A DNA stretch of 7,999 nt from Deltaproteobacteria bacterium (GTDB lineage: Bacteria; Desulfobacterota; Desulfarculia; Adiutricales; Adiutricaceae). The DNA lies in NCBI GenBank assembly GCA_031267005.1, contig JAIRZX010000372.1:1-7999 (forward strand), in the 5' to 3' direction. Of the stretch, positions 6,818 through 7,999 are shown one piece after another. Below the pieces are notes generated by a model. That model was not told the DNA's origin, did no database searches, and saw only the letters and a list, made by a program, of their open reading frames with translations. A program made the translations under genes and the position numbers. Within the stretch, counting starts at the first letter, position 1; every line of letters begins with the position of its first letter.

Positions 6818-7999
6818 ATGACCCAGGAGTTACCATTTCTTCCCTTAGGGATGGCGGCCTTTGAAAAAATTAGGAAAAAAAAAGGCTGTCTACGTTGACA
6901 AGACGAATTATATCGCGGACCTTGAGAAATCAGCTCAGTTCGTCTTTTGCGCCCGGCCCCGCCGTTTCGGCAAGTCCCTTACTGTGCATATGCTCGATGC
7001 CTTCTACTCGGGGCGCAATGATCTATTCCAAGGCCTCGCGGCCGAAAAAGATATGCGCTCCCCCGACTTTGTAGCCAGCCCTGTCATCAGGCTGGACATG
7101 TCAGCTGTGGCTGGCAGCGACAGCGCTGTAATTTTACAAAACAGAATCTTGGAGCGTCTTGGAATAATGGCTCAGCGCCATCAAGTTTCTTTGCGAGGAG
7201 AAGATTGCGCCGACGCCTTTTCTCGTCTTATTCGGGACGTCCATGAGGCGAGCGGCCAAGAGGCAGTCCTTCTCTTGGATGAGTACGACGCCCCCGTCAT
7301 AAACCTTGTCGGCAGAGATAAACTTGCGTATAATAAAAAATTGCTTGCGGAAACGCGGATCGTTATGCAAGATTTTTACACGCAGATAAAAGTCGAAGAA
7401 GAACACGTCATGTTCGCCTTCATTACCGGAGTCACTAAGTTTTCCAGGATGGGCGTGTTTTCCAAGCTCAACAACCTGCTGGACATTTCCCTGTTTCCGG
7501 ATTTCAGCGCTTTCATGGGCTACACACATGAAGAGCTGAAGAAGTATTTCGCTCCTTTCATAACCCACACCGCCCTTGAACTCAAGATGAGCGAAGAAGG
7601 GCTTTTGAATAAACTCAAGGAATATTACTACGGTTTTTCCTTTGACGGGGAAACCGAGGTGTACAACCCTTTTTCAGTCCTTTCGTTCTTCAAAGCAAGA
7701 AAATTCGGAAACTTTTGGATGGGATCTGGATCAAACACCGTCATCAGAAAATTCCTGCGGGATAAGGAGCTTACAGTTGACCAGTTCAAGGGCCAGGAAA
7801 TGAACTACAGTCAAGCTAGTGCTCCCGGGGAAATTGACGCCACTTCGCCTGAAGGGTTCCTCTACCAATCCGGCTACCTTACCCTCCGGGCCACAGAAAG
7901 CGGGGAGTATCTCCTGGATTATCCCAACAGCGAGGTGCGAGAGGCGATTTCAACGCTGTTTATGGAAAACTTCACCTCTGACTGGGGGGCCATCGGTAA
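6818..7999 (+). CDS. AAA-ATPase-like (PF09820-type) protein, frame-disrupted at A9 and 3' partial
   Basis: From ATG 6818 one frame gives MTQELPFLPLGMAAFEKIR plus three Lys, the usual LPxGIxxFexiR opening of this family, then stops at TGA 6896-6898. The next expected motif, YVDKTNYI, and all that follows are in the frame of 6885, open to the edge (371 codons). The switch falls in nine A residues (6875-6883); eight would join both parts. Downstream are the P-loop RPRRFGKS (6954-6977), Walker B-like VLLLDEYD (7266-7289), FITGVTKFS (7419-7445) and the YYGFSF...YNPFSVLSFF block (about 7623-7694). Members usually run past 500 residues and end in a PD-(D/E)XK nuclease domain, expected beyond the window. 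A TTG at 6861, about 10 bases after AGGG, could start a shorter product that keeps the P-loop but loses the family N-terminus. Less GC-rich composition than its neighbours suggests acquisition. Multicopy in many gut bacteria; function unproven. Confidence 0.8.

Noticed and set aside
7134..7568. 144-codon minus-strand open frame inside the AAA-ATPase-like gene
   Set aside because: The + strand carries clear Walker-type motifs across the same bases; this is an antisense shadow.

Overview
The window holds two complete or near-complete GC-rich genes, about 1 kb of non-coding sequence, and a less GC-rich partial gene cut by the right edge. The strong GC bias, the polyketide-type lipid synthase with FabA-like dehydratases and the AAA-ATPase-like/PD-(D/E)XK family gene would suit a Desulfobacterota (deltaproteobacterial) genome, possibly gut-associated. 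This is a guess from gene content, not from a marker gene.

Region 1 (1-2979, +): the C-terminal 992 residues of a large protein whose start lies left of the window. It carries two FabA-type double-hotdog dehydratase units like the tandem DH region of PfaC-type polyunsaturated or secondary fatty acid synthases. An Ala/Gly/Pro-rich linker of about 100 residues separates the two units. The missing N-terminal part is expected to be ketosynthase and chain-length-factor domains.

Region 2 (2969-5776, +): a gene that starts inside the last 11 bases of the first, so translation is probably coupled. Its 935-residue product has an N-terminal tract of about 300 residues made from a hierarchical DNA minisatellite with 9, 45 and 135/144 bp periods. 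A Pro-rich disordered region of about 300 residues follows. The C-terminal domain of about 185 residues resembles family-4 uracil-DNA glycosylases: it keeps four cysteines with iron-sulfur cluster spacing but has lost both catalytic motifs. A repeat-laden, apparently non-canonical UDG-fold protein coupled to a lipid synthase is the most unusual thing here.

Region 3 (5777-6817): no convincing gene. It contains a 76-bp G-rich AAGGGGC array with quadruplex potential, some small hairpins, a plausible sigma70-type promoter (6704-6732) and an imperfect 24-bp direct repeat just before the next gene.

Region 4 (6818-7999, +): an AAA-ATPase-like (PF09820-type) protein, probably with a PD-(D/E)XK nuclease domain beyond the window. 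Its family-typical N-terminus lies in one frame and everything from the YVDKT motif onward in another. The switch falls on a run of nine A residues, so the gene is frame-disrupted, expressed through slippage, phase-variable, or a consensus error. Base composition is clearly less GC-rich than in regions 1-2, as expected for an accessory gene.
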